DNA of 64,000 nucleotides from Podocnemis expansa (GCA_007922195.1 ML681992.1:43364661-43428660); one strand, 5' to 3'; positions 35,799 to 46,304 are shown, counted from the first letter of the stretch. The notes: a model not told the origin generated them from the sequence alone. Made by a program: numbers and translations.

Positions 35799-35921
35799 TT
35801 GGGTGACCAGATAGCAAGTATGAAAAATCAGGACAGGGGTGGGTGGTAATAGTAGACTATATAAGAAAAAGCCCTGAAAATTGGGATTATTTCTATAAAA
35901 TTGGGACATCTGCTTACCCTA
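35799..35921. mobile_element. Short hAT-type MITE
   Basis: Starts TTGGGTGACCAGATAGCAAG and ends GACATCTGCTTACCCTA, imperfect inverted repeats, with 'aaaatcaggacaggggtggg' and 'aaattgggacatc' inside, as in a common sauropsid MITE. The putative 8-bp flanks TTCCTATT and ATCTGATT match at only 5 of 8. Confidence 0.6.
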
Positions 35922-35934
35922 ATCTGATTTTTTT

Positions 35935-36075
35935 TAAAAGCAGATGGGGACTGAGGCACAGAGAGGCTAAGTGACTTATCCAGCGTCACTCAGGCAGTCT
36001 GTGGCAAAACAGGCACTTGAGCACAGGTCTTCTAAGTCCTAAACTAGTGTCCTAAAGACTGAATCATCCTTCCTT
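35935..36075 (-). mobile_element. CORE-SINE/MIR-like relic
   Basis: 'actgaggcacagagaggcta', 'agtgacttatccagcgtcac', 'gcacaggtcttctaagtcct' are the complement of the MIR/CORE-SINE consensus in order. Confidence 0.65.
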
Positions 36076-36339
36076 TCATTGGACTGTTCCTGAACAATGA
36101 TTATTGTATGAAAGTAGAAAAAGGTATTACTGTAGACATATTATTGCAGTATAATATAATTAATGCTCAAATCATATGCAGTATATGGTATCTTCTACTA
36201 ACCATGATATCTGAAAGAAAACTGGATTTTAAATTTGGACCATAACCTGATTTATTTTCCCAGCAAAGTCAAGAAGCACCCAGTGCCACCAGCTGTCCCC
36301 TTTTCGAAGTCTAGATGAGACAAAGGATGTTTTGTGATT

Positions 36340-36670
36340 ATGGCACAGGACTGGATTCAGTTACAACTCTATCAATGTTTCCTGTGTGTCCTTGGGCAAA
36401 GTCTCTTAAAGCCAAGATTTTTCAAAATTAATTAGTGATTCTGAGTTTGTAAATTTTTCAGGTGCTGGATGCAGGACACCTCAAAAGGGGTCTGATTTTC
36501 AGAAAGTGCTAAGTACTCATCCTCTGAATATCAGAATCTTCTAAAGGAGTCTACATCTGGGCAACTAAATATTGAGGTATTCAAAATCACTAGTCCTTAA
36601 TAAATATCATTGAGCTTCTATTTCCCACCTGTAAAATGGAAATAATATTTTCCCATATCTGTCTTGTTTC
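36340..36670 (+). mobile_element. CORE-SINE/MIR-like relic split by another insert
   Basis: 'tgtgtccttgggcaaagtct' at about 36386-36405 and 'ttcccacctgtaaaatggaa' at about 36623-36642 are adjacent blocks in MIR-like SINEs. Roughly 190 bp lie between them, with repeats of 'tttcaaaa' and 'caactaaatattgaggt', probably another old repeat that inserted into the SINE. Confidence 0.5.
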
Positions 36671-37894
36671 CATGTAGTCATCCCCAAGCATTTCTCTTCT
36701 GCCTTTAATTTTTTCTTAGGAGGAATAATTTGACTCTGTGATCTCCAAATGCATTTGTTTTATGCTAAGTGGGAAATACTTCTTATCTTACTGATCTAAA
36801 GAAAAGAAATATGTTCAAAAGAGCATTTTACACAAGGGGTGGGGTTTTATTTTGATTTCTTTGATCTCCATGTTTTAGTAAATATTCACCTTTGCATTTA
36901 GGACCACACAGGTCTCAAAAATAAATACATTTAAAATAATACAAGCCTCTAGAGCTAGCTGCCTGCTTCTCTCACACACTTCACTGAAGTCTCAGGGACC
37001 AAAATTATGTCCTTAACTAGGCAAAACTCCCATTAAACCATATAGTTTGCCATAATAATCTATTAAGAAAATAGCAGTCAGATCAGGTTATAATCTTTTA
37101 ACATCATTATGTGGAACAGGAAAGAGGAGATGGATTATATGGAAAACGCTTTTATTGTAAACCAAAACCATCCATAATAATTAGCAATATCAGGGAAACA
37201 TTCATGATTGCCATAAAGTAAATTGATCTGTTTTTAATTAATGTCCCTGGTTTACCTTGGCATCCTTCAGATTGCTTTGTGATTGGAGAAAGGTTTTTTT
37301 CCCCTATTTGTTTTCTTCAATAGGATTGGCTCATTTTTCCCTTTAGAGGTTGCTATTGTTTCATCTGGCAGCTCAAAGAATGGCCTTCAGGGATTTCACA
37401 TATCAAGCCCATTCATCAGAATGTTGACTACACTCATAAAAGCACTGACCTTTTTATTGATAAATAGTGTCATGAAATTTTGTGCATGCTGGAAATCAGA
37501 GCAGAATGATCTTCACTCCTCAAATGTCCTACAAAGGTGTTGCTAATCCAGTAATAGAGATTCATCTCATTTTGTTTCCTCAGCAAGACTGGTCCTGGTA
37601 GAAAACTTCAAGAAGGTTGCTTCTCACCCTACTGCACAATGAAGTTGACTAGAACAGTCATGTGCAGATCCTGAGACCAGATTAATGTTGCTTATCCATT
37701 ATCTAATACGGAGATTTAATAAATTTATGACATTACAATAATTCAACTAGACCCTGCATCTTCGATCCCCAACTCATCTTTCAAAGCCAGATAAGGAAAC
37801 TACAAGCAAACCTACTGTCAGAACCAAGTTTAGCAGTCTAGTTTCACATTTCCTCAGCAGTGTGCCTCTGTGGAGGAATAGCAAATGACCACTT
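36671..37894. other. No recognised feature
   Basis: No gene or repeat identified. Confidence 0.4.
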
Positions 37895-38281
37895 TAGAGC
37901 TGGCTGAAAAATTTCCATCAAAACTGTTTTTCCTCCACTGGAAGTTGAAATTTCAATTAAATGAAAATATTCATCAAAAATCATCTGCTTTCCATGAAAA
38001 ATTTCAACTTTTTGACAAAAAATGAACACCTGGACTACATCCTGGCATGATGCATCATGGCCAGAGAATCACATGATGCACTGCTTCCTCTTTTTAAGAG
38101 GGAAGAGTATGATGCATCATGGGAGATGTAGTCTGTCCCAGGAATCCTACTGAGAAAAATATGAGTCTGAGGTGCTATATTTGCATTTTCAAATCAAAAT
38201 TCCTGTACTGAGCTGAAGTTTTTATATTTAAATTTTTTACTTAAAAATATCAAAAATCAAAATATATTCCAACCAGCTGTA
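37895..38281. mobile_element. GAGCTGG-ended MITE
   Basis: Left TAGAGCTGGCTGAAAAATTT and right AATATATTCCAACCAGCTGTA form imperfect inverted ends around AT-rich arms with 'tgaaaatttc'-type repeats. Flanking TA is consistent with, but does not prove, a short target duplication. A second palindrome is nested in the middle (38030-38145). Confidence 0.55.
38030..38145. repeat. Central palindrome with ACTACA...ATGATGC blocks
   Basis: 'ggactacatcctggcatgat' on the left and, on the opposite strand at the right, 'agactacatctcccatgatg' face each other around AAGAG/CTCTT. The minus-strand copy ACTACATCTCCCATGATGC resembles the ZNF143 (Staf) binding consensus ACTACAAYTCCCAGMATGC. The structure suggests a MITE nested in the GAGCTGG element. 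Confidence 0.5.
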
Positions 38282-38884
38282 AGCCACACCAAACTTTAGG
38301 ACAAACTTGATTTAGAGAAATCAATTCTAGAAGAATTATACAGTTGTCACATTCCATGGCGCAATCCAGACCACTGAGACATTGTGTCATGAACGGCATC
38401 ATAACCCAGAGTTCTTCATAATGTTTTACTGCTGCAGCTCCCACAGTGGGCCACTCACAAACAGTATATTAGCATGCAGGTCACATCCTGAGTGCCCATG
38501 AATAGATACAGTCCTGGCACAGCAAGTCTGACCCCAGCAGCCCAGCAGCAATGTTACAGTCACAGTTTGGCTTCTGTCAGCATTGGCTGTGACCCCCCAA
38601 CACACTTCCAGTCCCAACTTTTCCCCAAAATGTATTTTCTGCCCTGTCCAGCTCTCTCCAGGACAGCTTAGATACTAGTGTTCCATTGACCATCTTTGCT
38701 ACTTTAACTGGACTTACCAAACAGTTCTGTTTAAACACAAACACTGGATTACTTATTTAGTTAGAAAGAGAGAGATTTTTAAGTGAGTACAATTATAAAG
38801 CATTAAAGTCAGGAATGGTTACATGAGAAATGAAGATAAAATGCTTTCCAGTAGGTAAAATTTAACAAGGTAGACTTAGTCCAA
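38282..38884. other. No confidently named feature
   Basis: Part of a longer stretch that appears to continue after the hAT element (40095 onward); it may be one old repeat that the hAT entered. No coding evidence. Confidence 0.35.
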
Positions 38885-38892
38885 GGTAAAAT

Positions 38893-40086
38893 CAGAGGCG
38901 GCCTTAGGCAATTGGGGTCCCTAGGCAAAAGCCCACTGTGGGACCCCTAAAGGGACCACTATAGGCCCTCACTGCTACACTCTCTGTGGCCCGAGTCCCC
39001 CCTGCAGCCCTAATCGCTTCACACGCCCCCCCCCCCCAGCACTCCTTGCTTGTTTTGCTGAACCAGATTAACATGACTATCCCTCTGGAACTCGTAAACT
39101 ATTCTTGGGTATGATGTTTTTAAAGATCTTTCCATCATGAAGCTTGTAAGTTGATCATCTTTCACTTAACACTAATGAGCTAATAATGAACTACAAAGTT
39201 AAAATGAACATTTTTAAAAAGTATGAACATTAATTAATAAATAAAAAGTGGTAAAAATAGCTCAAAAATAACTAAAATACCACATTTAAAATTTGGCAGT
39301 CAAATCCTACAAATTTTTCATATACGCTTGGGTTTATGTGCACTAGACATTTAATACAAATAATTATAATGAATAAAAATAAGTGAAAAGGTTTCTAGTG
39401 TGCAGCTATAAATGAAAAGCCCCAGATTTCAATGAAATTCTCTGAAGTGCTCAACTTTATAAGACTCTGGCCCCCTCAAAAATATTAAATAGTAAGTACA
39501 AAAGAAGCTAAAAAATTACTTACCAAAAGAAAGACATACAGCACAGATATCACACACAGCTGTAATAATTGTTTGAGGGCAGCACTGTATTTATAAGTAG
39601 CAGCCTATATGGACGGACTTGGTAACCTGAGCTAACCAAAGCCAAAGTAAAAATTGTCACAAAGTCAAAGGAAAAGGCAAAAGAACAAATAAAAAAGCAA
39701 AGGAAAAGGCAATATTTCACAAAAATCAAAAAATGGCAGAACAAATGGCCACACTGAAGAATTAAAGGATGAGGCCACTGGAAAAGTTCCTGCTATTGTG
39801 CTGTCTCTTGCTTGCTCCTGCTTTTTTAGCATGTCAATGTGAAGGTAATGGGCAGATAATGGTAAAATCTGCAATTCAGATGAAGCACAGATCCCAATGA
39901 TAGTTTGCCTTGATGAGCCAAGACTGAAAAGTGCACAGGCTTCCAGCCCTACTAGCTCTGTTGGATGGGAACAATTTCTATATTTTTTTATATTTTCATT
40001 TTTGTCCACCAAATTGAGGGCAGGGCCCCTTATTGCTTGGGGCCCTAGGCAGCCACCTGCTTCACCTACCCCAAAAGCCACCACTG
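38893..40086. mobile_element. hAT element, 1.19 kb, exact 8-bp duplication
   Basis: Starts CAGAGGCGGCCTTAGGC and ends GCCACCACTG (complement CAGTGGTGGC). GGTAAAAT is duplicated exactly at 38885-38892 and 40087-40094. Subterminal 'gtccctaggc' and 'gggccctaggc' repeat in inverted orientation. A 139-codon minus-strand frame (40084-39665) lies inside but shows no DDE or dimerisation motif that I recognise, so I call the element non-autonomous or decayed. Confidence 0.85.
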
Positions 40087-40094
40087 GGTAAAAT

Positions 40095-41232
40095 CCTTAC
40101 CCCCATGGTTTTGGCAACAGATCAAATTCTCAAGTCAGGATCTTCCCCAAAGAGCAGTTCTTTTGACAAGAAAAAGACAGAGATTGAGAAATAGAGACAG
40201 AAGCCTTGGGGGTTTTTTTGGCCCTCACTTTCATAATCCAGTCACACTCTCAAGTGGATTCTTCTAAAGATTGCCACTCAAAGCAGTTTTTTTCAGACTC
40301 TAAAGGCAGTGACATAATCTTCTGGTGCAAATGGCTCCATAATCCTTCTTCTCCCCTATATAAGCAGAAATGAAGATTTACCTTGTCTGCTGCCATTTCC
40401 CCTTCTGGTTATCTTAATGATGTTGTTCACTGCTTATATTTAAACTGAGGTACACACACCTTTCTTTGTTTAAGATAGACACATTTAATTACTTTTACCT
40501 AGTCAGAACTGTGTAGATATGAACATGTGCTAAACATCACCATACACGGGGAATTCATAACATTATATATAATGATGTTAGTTTTCAAATGACACCTCAC
40601 AAGGCATATTTTGTACTCTGATAATTAAAATGGTGAATACTTCAGTGACTATTTTCCATCAGGGCAGGTTTCACTGAAGACTAATGCTGGCAACTGGGTA
40701 TCGGATTCAGAAACTTGAGAAATAAAAACCCAGCAGTAGCTAACTTGATGTGTAATATAAGAAGTGTTGTCTACCTGCTGACCGCACTTGAGAGACTTAT
40801 AACTGAAGCTATTAAGAAGTTTGATATTTAAAAGTTTAAAGTGGAAAAAGTTTATGCACGTCCATCAACAGTCCAACTTTCAGAATGACTAATTAAAATT
40901 CATAATTCCTTATTTTATGTGGATTTTATGAATGTAGTTAAACTCCTTTACTGCACTCAAACTAGAACCAATGAAGTGATACAGTATATAAAACTTTGCT
41001 AAACAGTGTATAAAGAATACAATTTATCAGAGGTTTTCATATTTATACACACACACAAAGAGAGAGAGAGAGAGAAAGAGAGAGAGATCTTCCAGTTAAA
41101 AGACTAAACTTCCACGATACCAGAGTGCAGCAAAATGTTATATACATAGTTCCTTTGAAATAAGTAGATCCATTACACAAACATTTTTATACAGCAAATC
41201 AATTTTGCCACCACAAGAAAGATACCTTAAAA
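40095..41232. other. No recognised feature
   Basis: Unassigned AT-rich sequence continuing that left of the hAT insertion. Confidence 0.4.
41047..41088. repeat. (CA)n then (AG)n microsatellite
   Basis: Short 'acacacaca' run followed by about 30 bp of interrupted AG dinucleotides. Confidence 0.9.
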
Positions 41233-42095
41233 AATTTCCAGAGGGGTAGCTGTGTTAGTCTGTGTGCAGTAAAAAGACCAAGAAGTCTGTGGCACCTTAA
41301 AGACTAACAGATTTCTTTGGGTACATCTACACTATGTGTTTAAGTCGACTTAAGGGCCCTTAAGTTGACTTAAACAGAGCCCTGTCTACACTGCAGAGCA
41401 ATAAAGTTGACCTTAGGGTCCAGTAAAGTCAACTTTATAAAGTCTACTTATAAAGTCGACTTTACTGTTAAGTCAACTTTATTAAGTCAACTTAAGGCAT
41501 GTGGACTCACTAAGTCGACTTAATAAGGTCTACTTAAAGTCAACTTTAAGTAGACTTTATTAAGTCGACTTAATAAAGTCGACTTAGCTTTCACAATGTA
41601 GACATAGGGTATGTCTACACTATAAAAGCAAAGTCGACTTTATAAAGTTGACTTAATAAAGTCTCCTTAAAGATGACTTTAAGTAGACCTTATTAAGTCG
41701 ACCGAGTAAGGCTACACTACATTAAGTCAACTTTAGAAAGTCAACTTTAAATGAGTGTCCTGGCTTAATTTGACTTCATAAAGTTGACTTAGTGGCCCCA
41801 CTGCACTAAGTCGACTTTATTAAGTTGACTTAGTAACGCCACTTTGCTTTAAGTCGACTTAATAAAGTCGACTTAACTGTAAAGGCGACTTTATAAGCGG
41901 AAGTAATAAAGCCAACTCTACCCGATGCTAAAGTCAGCTTTGTTGCCCTGCAATGTAGACAGACCTTTGTTTAAGTCAACTTAAGGACCCTTAAGTCGAC
42001 TTAAACATACAGTGTAGACATTCCCATAGCCTTTGGGCATAAGCTTTTGTGGGCTCCAACCTACTTCATCAGATGCAAGCACACTGGAATATGGA
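41233..42095 (-). mobile_element. PLE 3' fragment interrupted by a MITE
   Basis: The left piece 41233-41318 ('agaggggtagctgtgttagt' to 'agactaacagatttcttt') and the right piece from 42032 ('tttgggcataagcttttgtg', 'acttcatcagatgc') join into one PLE 3' end. It belongs to a different subfamily ('gggcataagc') from the other copies here. CTGATGA is intact, but GAAA is lost in the hammerhead core. Confidence 0.75.
41319..42031. mobile_element. Compound GTCGAC-family MITE inside PLE
   Basis: Outer ends GGGTACATCTACACTATGTG and the complement of CATACAGTGTAGACATTCCC match over about 20 bp. TTT flanks at 41316-41318 and 42032-42034 are a possible 3-bp duplication. A second pair of ends abuts in the middle near 41601-41625 ('aatgtagacatag' then 'ggtatgtctacact'), so at least two copies are nested or fused. 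The interior is nearly all AAGTCGACTTTATTAAG-type words. Confidence 0.75.
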
Positions 42096-42793
42096 AAAAA
42101 AACCTAGCAATCATAAGTTTTGTAAGTTTCTGCTGATTGAAGGAGAAACTCGGTATAACCATGTCTTAGGCTGCAGTGTAGTGCAGCAAACAGCCCTATC
42201 TAGAGGGTTATTGTTAACATGTTAGGAATTTAACATGTTAGTAAACTCATGAACAGGGGATTACAGCAGGGAAGTTTGAGAGGGAAGGTGATGGAGAAGG
42301 AAAAGCCTTGAGAAAGAGATGAAGGAGATCCCATTGCTGAAGAAGCAAGGGAGAGAGAGAACCTTGGGATGAGTGAATTACTGACTGTATGTTTGTGTCT
42401 TTCTTTCCGGTGACTTCTGTTACTTGCCAGTTACTGTGTGAACTGGGATTGTGACTGATTCTGTGTCTGGGGAGTGTTTGTACCATTGTTCCCTGCTCAC
42501 CCTTGATCAGCCTCAATCAGCCTTCTGATCACCCTTCCCTCGTGTGTTTAATGAGGGGGCAAGGGCTGATCTAGGCAGAAGAGGCCTTAAAAACCAGTGG
42601 CTGAGTGACCAGGAGGACCTCATGACCAAGAGACCGCAAACAGGGGAGTTTAAGAGGGATTTTGTGAGAAGGAGTTGGGGGGGGGGAGAGGATTGTTTTC
42701 TGTCGGGATCACTATGGTTAAGAAGAACCATATCGCTTTTGCCAGCATTCCTTCTGTCTCCTCCACCTGTGCCCGCATCCAGACATTCTGACC

Positions 42794-43760
42794 ATGGATG
42801 TCTCCACACAGATCCTGGTGTGGATTTGCAGAGACTGTGTCCTGCATTTTCCACTCACAGGTAATCAGGTTGGGGGAATCATCCAGTGTGAAAGGTGCCT
42901 TCTGGTGGAATGTCTCAGGAAGCAGCTGGGAGAGCTGCAGGAGAAGGTGGCTAGGCTTAGGAGTATCCATATCCATGAGGAATTCTTCAAGAGCATTCAT
43001 GAAGAGACATGGAAGGCCAAGAAAACTTCCCAACTATGGAGGACTGCTGCTGTTACACCATCAGGGAAGAAGCAGATGGCTCTGTCACAGGGTGGACACT
43101 GGCAGCTGGTTGCTTCTGGCAGCAGGTATAGCTCTACCCCTGCTCCCAACCCCACCACCATGGTGATGAAGAACCATTATGCAGCTCTGGCAACAAAGAA
43201 TGATGTGGAAGAAGAGAAGCCATGCATTCCCAAGGCTGGGAGGGCCACAAACACCACACCCAGGAAGAAACATTGGGTAGTCGTGGTTGGGGACTCTCCT
43301 ATGGGAGGGACAGAGGCACCCATCTGTTGCTCTGACATGGTGTCCCAGGAGGTATGCTGCTTGCCAGGGGCCTGTATCTGAGACATTATGGAGGGATTGT
43401 CAAGAATCATCTGTCCCTCTGACTACTACCCCATGTTACTCATACATGTGGGCACTAATGATATTGTGAGATGTGACCCTCAGCAGATCAAATGTGGGAG
43501 CATGGGTGAAGGAGTTTGGTGCCCAGATGGTGTTCTCTTCAATCCTTCTGGTCAAAGATAGGGGCCTGAGCAGAGACAGATGTGTCCTGAAGGTGAATGC
43601 CTGAGTGCGAAAATGGTGTCCCCAGGAGGGCTTTGGCTTCCTTTACCATAGGGTGCTGTTCCAGGAAGAAGGACTGCTAGGCAGAGATGGACTCCCCCTA
43701 TTGAGGAGGGGGAAGAGGAGGGCTTTATACTAGGTTTGAAGGGGGAAGGTGACCAAAAAC
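42794..43760 (+). pseudogene. CR1 ORF1 (zinc-binding, coiled coil, SGNH-like domain)
   Basis: Open from ATG at 42794 to a TGA at 43379-43381 (195 codons), after which homology continues in frame. N-terminal CxxC pairs (WICRDC, QCERC) are followed by a coiled-coil-like CLRKQLGELQEKVARLRS. Then come VVVVGDSPMGGTEAP (block I GDS of SGNH hydrolases) and, after the stop, LLIHVGTND (block III GxND). CR1 ORF1 proteins bind RNA and carry an esterase-like domain. The TGA replaces an expected CGA Arg codon, a CpG decay. Pseudogene. Confidence 0.8.
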
Positions 43761-43929
43761 CCAAAGGTAAGTCACAATGAGGGAGACCTGGGGGAAGGGA
43801 CGGAACCTGGAGGGACCCGGCACTTAACAGCAGGGATAAAAGAGAGTCTACCCAGAACTGTCTTAGGTGTCCTAATGAAGCCCTAATATCTGAGGTGAGT
43901 AGGGAAGGAGAACACCAGGAGGAAATCCA

Positions 43930-44174
43930 AGGAAGAAGATGTAACAGGAGAGACAATCGGCAGGGGAAACTAGGGCAATCATCCCAGTATCTTAGGTGCC
44001 TGTACACAAATGTGAGAAGCCTGAGAATCAAACAGGAAGAATTGGTAGTACTGGCACAGACAAGGAACTATGATGTAATTGGAACAACAGAGATGTGGTA
44101 GGGTAGCTTGCAGGACTGAAGCACTGCTGTGGATGGGTATAAATTTTTCAGGAAGGACAGGCAGGGAAGAAGAG
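43930..44174 (+). pseudogene. CR1 ORF2, endonuclease N-terminus, interrupted
   Basis: Encodes SQYLRCLYTNVRSLRIKQEE, DVIGTTEMW and DGYKFFRKDRQGRR, the first blocks of the CR1 apurinic-type endonuclease. It contains TAG stops (for example just after TEMW). Ends at the insertion site AAGAG (44170-44174). Confidence 0.85.
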
Positions 44175-44730
44175 CAATGCCCAAGACTGCAACTGTAAAC
44201 AGTAAGTGCAAACCATTGCTCTTATGGACACCTCATCTCCCTCCAACCATCCAATAATGCAGACCTTGGCCCTTTGTATTTTGGTTTTCCCCAGTACAGA
44301 AGTGATGCAGTTACCCTAAAAACAGACTGCTCCACTAACAGAAAATTGTCAGGAGGAAGTGACATTGTGTCAAAGCATATGAGAAGTTGTACGCCACAAG
44401 GTCTGTGTCTGTAGTGTAATTTCAGTAATGCTTTGGTATGAAGTATAAACTCAGTCTCTGTCCAGCCAAAGCACTGATTTGTTGTTGTTGTTGTTGTTGT
44501 TGAGGTTTTCTTGGTTGTCCTGGAATACTGAAAAAGCCCTCAGTGGGATATATAAAGACTTTTCTGGCAAAACTGGAGCCTGCTGTTGGGAGAGTGACTG
44601 ACACACATGAGGAGAAGAAACCAGGCAAAAGAGAGCAGTTTCCCCTAGGTGCTTAAAGCTAGAGATTTGCAAAGTATACACTGTGACTGGTAACAAGACA
44701 AGATGCAATTACTGGCTCCAAAACAAACAT
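44175..44730 (-). pseudogene. Probable claspin 3' UTR part of the retrocopy
   Basis: Lies between the insertion junction and the claspin stop codon, on the claspin antisense side. There is no poly(T) at the junction 44175, so no poly(A) tail was copied there. A (GTT)8 run at 44479-44502 reads CAA on the sense strand and could be a decayed internal A-rich tract or tail. Identity as claspin UTR is inferred from position only. Confidence 0.45.
44479..44502. repeat. (GTT)8 microsatellite
   Basis: Eight uninterrupted GTT units; CAA on the claspin-sense strand. Confidence 0.95.
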
Positions 44731-45680
44731 TCAGCTCTCCAAGTATCGGAATATGCTTCGGCTCTGGTCCCCTTGTGCTGCAGAATCATCAGTCCTGGAC
44801 TGTTTGGGTGAGGGCATTACCAGCACTGCAGGGCCTCTTTTCTTTGCCTGTGGTTTTGATTTCTCAGTTGTCTCTTCACTCTTGACTGGAGAAAGTGTAT
44901 GGAAGACAAAGTTTCGTGAATTTCGGGGAGCATTTGGATTAATATCCGACATGGCTGCAAGCTTTTCAAGGACAGCTTTAGGTCTATTCAGAAGTGATCC
45001 ATTCTTTATCTGGAGGTTGCTGGTAGATCTGAATGTTTCAAAGGGATTTCTTGGTAGTGATTTTGTTTCCTGTATTGCTGCTGCAGAGGTTGCTTTCTTC
45101 TGCAGGGACTTAGCAGTCATCTTCTTGGCTAGTTTCATAAATTGACTATCTTCACCAATGTCTTCTTCCTCCTCCCCTTCATTTTTTCCTTTTTCTATCT
45201 GCTCCCGGAGCCACTGCTCCCATTCAAATCGTTCCTTTCTCCATTTTGTCTCCGTTTCATCAAGCTGTTCTTCGCTGTTATCATCATCATTATCATCAGA
45301 GTCTCTGTGAAACAAGTCCATCTGGGAAGCATCATCTATGTTTTTCCATCTGAATTTTCTCATTCGCCCCGGACCATCACTGTACAGGTCTCCATCAGCA
45401 AGGTATCTTTCTTGGTACAAGCGTAACTGACGCTTATCATCATCAAGCATCGCCTTCGTGTGTATTTTGTTAATTTGATCCTGCAATTCCACTTCACCAG
45501 GGAGTTCTTCATCAAGAATCTCTTCTTCATATTCATCCAGCTCCTCACCATCATATTCATCTTCACTTCCTACTTCACTTCCTGACAGCTCTGCCTCATC
45601 TTCCAAGAAATCCTGCAGTTTTAATTTTTTCTTTAAACTCTGTGTTCGTCTCAACAGCTCCTCTTCATCATCACTAACTT
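44731..45680 (-). pseudogene. Claspin (CLSPN) C-terminal retrocopy, intronless and open
   Basis: About 316 codons without a stop match the vertebrate claspin C-terminus: [73 protein letters not shown] and the terminal SIFRYLES. Claspin is the nuclear adaptor that lets ATR activate CHK1 at stalled forks and travels with the replisome; the full protein is about 1,340 residues, so about 1,000 N-terminal residues are missing. The native gene has many introns; none appear here, so this is a retrocopy. The frame extends into CR1 sequence to a Met at 45705 (MGSPKLDT is not claspin). The open frame implies recent insertion or constraint; no promoter is evident. Confidence 0.9.
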
Positions 45681-46193
45681 CTGTGTCCAGTTTTGGGCTC
45701 CCCACTACAAAAAGGACATGGACAAATTAGAGAGAGTCCAGAGGAGGGCAACCAAAATGATCAAAGGGCTGGAGCACAAGCCCTATGAAGAAAGACTGAA
45801 GGAACTAGGCTTATTTAGCCTGCAGAAGAGAAGACTGAGGGGGGATTTGATAGCAACCTTCAACTACTTGAAGGGTTGCTCCAAGGAGGAGGGAGCTCGA
45901 CTGTTCTCGGTAGTAACAGAGGGCAGAACGAGAAGCAATGGCTTCAAGTTACAGCTGGGGCGGTCCAGGCTGGATATTAGGAAAAACTTCCTTACTAGGC
46001 GAGTGGTGAAGCATTGGAATAAGTTGCCTAGGGAGGTGGTGGAATCTCCATCTCTGGAGGTGTTCAAGTCCCAGCTGGACAAAACACTGACTGGGATGAT
46101 CTAAAGGGAGTGGTCCTGCTTTTTTTGGCAGGGGGTTGGACTAGATGACCTCGTGGGGTCCCTTCCAACCCTATGATTCTATGATTCTATGAA
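45681..46193 (+). mobile_element. CR1 3' end (ORF2 C-terminus and UTR) within the insert
   Basis: A frame from 45718 to 46104 (128 codons) encodes [34 protein letters not shown] and [21 protein letters not shown], the conserved CR1 ORF2 C-terminus. Then come the 3' UTR and the tail ATGATTCTATGATTCTATGA. Its 5' truncation point touches the claspin 5' truncation point. The frame is intact, suggesting a young copy. Confidence 0.9.
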
Positions 46194-46304
46194 AACCCTG
46201 GCTGGGACAATTTAGTGGGAGTGGTCCTGCTTTTAGCAGGGGGTTGGACTAGATGACCTCATGAGGTCCCTTCCAGCCCTAATATTCTATGACTCTATGA
46301 CTCT
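46194..46304 (+). mobile_element. Second CR1 3' end in tandem
   Basis: 'accctggctgggacaattta', 'gcagggggttggactagatg' and the tail 'attctatgactctatgactc' repeat the last ~110 bp of CR1 with differences from the copy before it. It is followed directly by the right AAGAG duplication (46305-46309). Confidence 0.85.

Noticed and set aside
35799..35921. Exact 8-bp duplication for the short MITE
   Set aside because: Flanks match at only 5 of 8 positions; the element is kept on its ends alone.
39665..40084. 139-codon frame in the 38893-40086 hAT as a transposase
   Set aside because: No DDE, BED zinc-finger or dimerisation motif seen; Phe/Leu-rich end is compositional.
41319..42031. Regular short repeats as a CRISPR array
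   Set aside because: Words are contiguous self-complementary units without spacers, in vertebrate DNA, bounded by MITE ends.
42794..43381. 195-codon frame as a host esterase gene
   Set aside because: Order of zinc pairs, coiled coil and SGNH blocks and the following ORF2 identify CR1 ORF1.
44479..44502. (GTT)8 as the decayed poly(A) tail that ends the claspin retrocopy
   Set aside because: Possible, but no AATAAA precedes it on the claspin-sense strand and the insert continues 300 bp to the AAGAG junction; left unresolved.
44731..45705. Claspin frame as a normal functional gene or exon
   Set aside because: Intronless, about 1,000 residues short, bounded by CR1 and a target duplication. The first 8 residues are CR1-derived.
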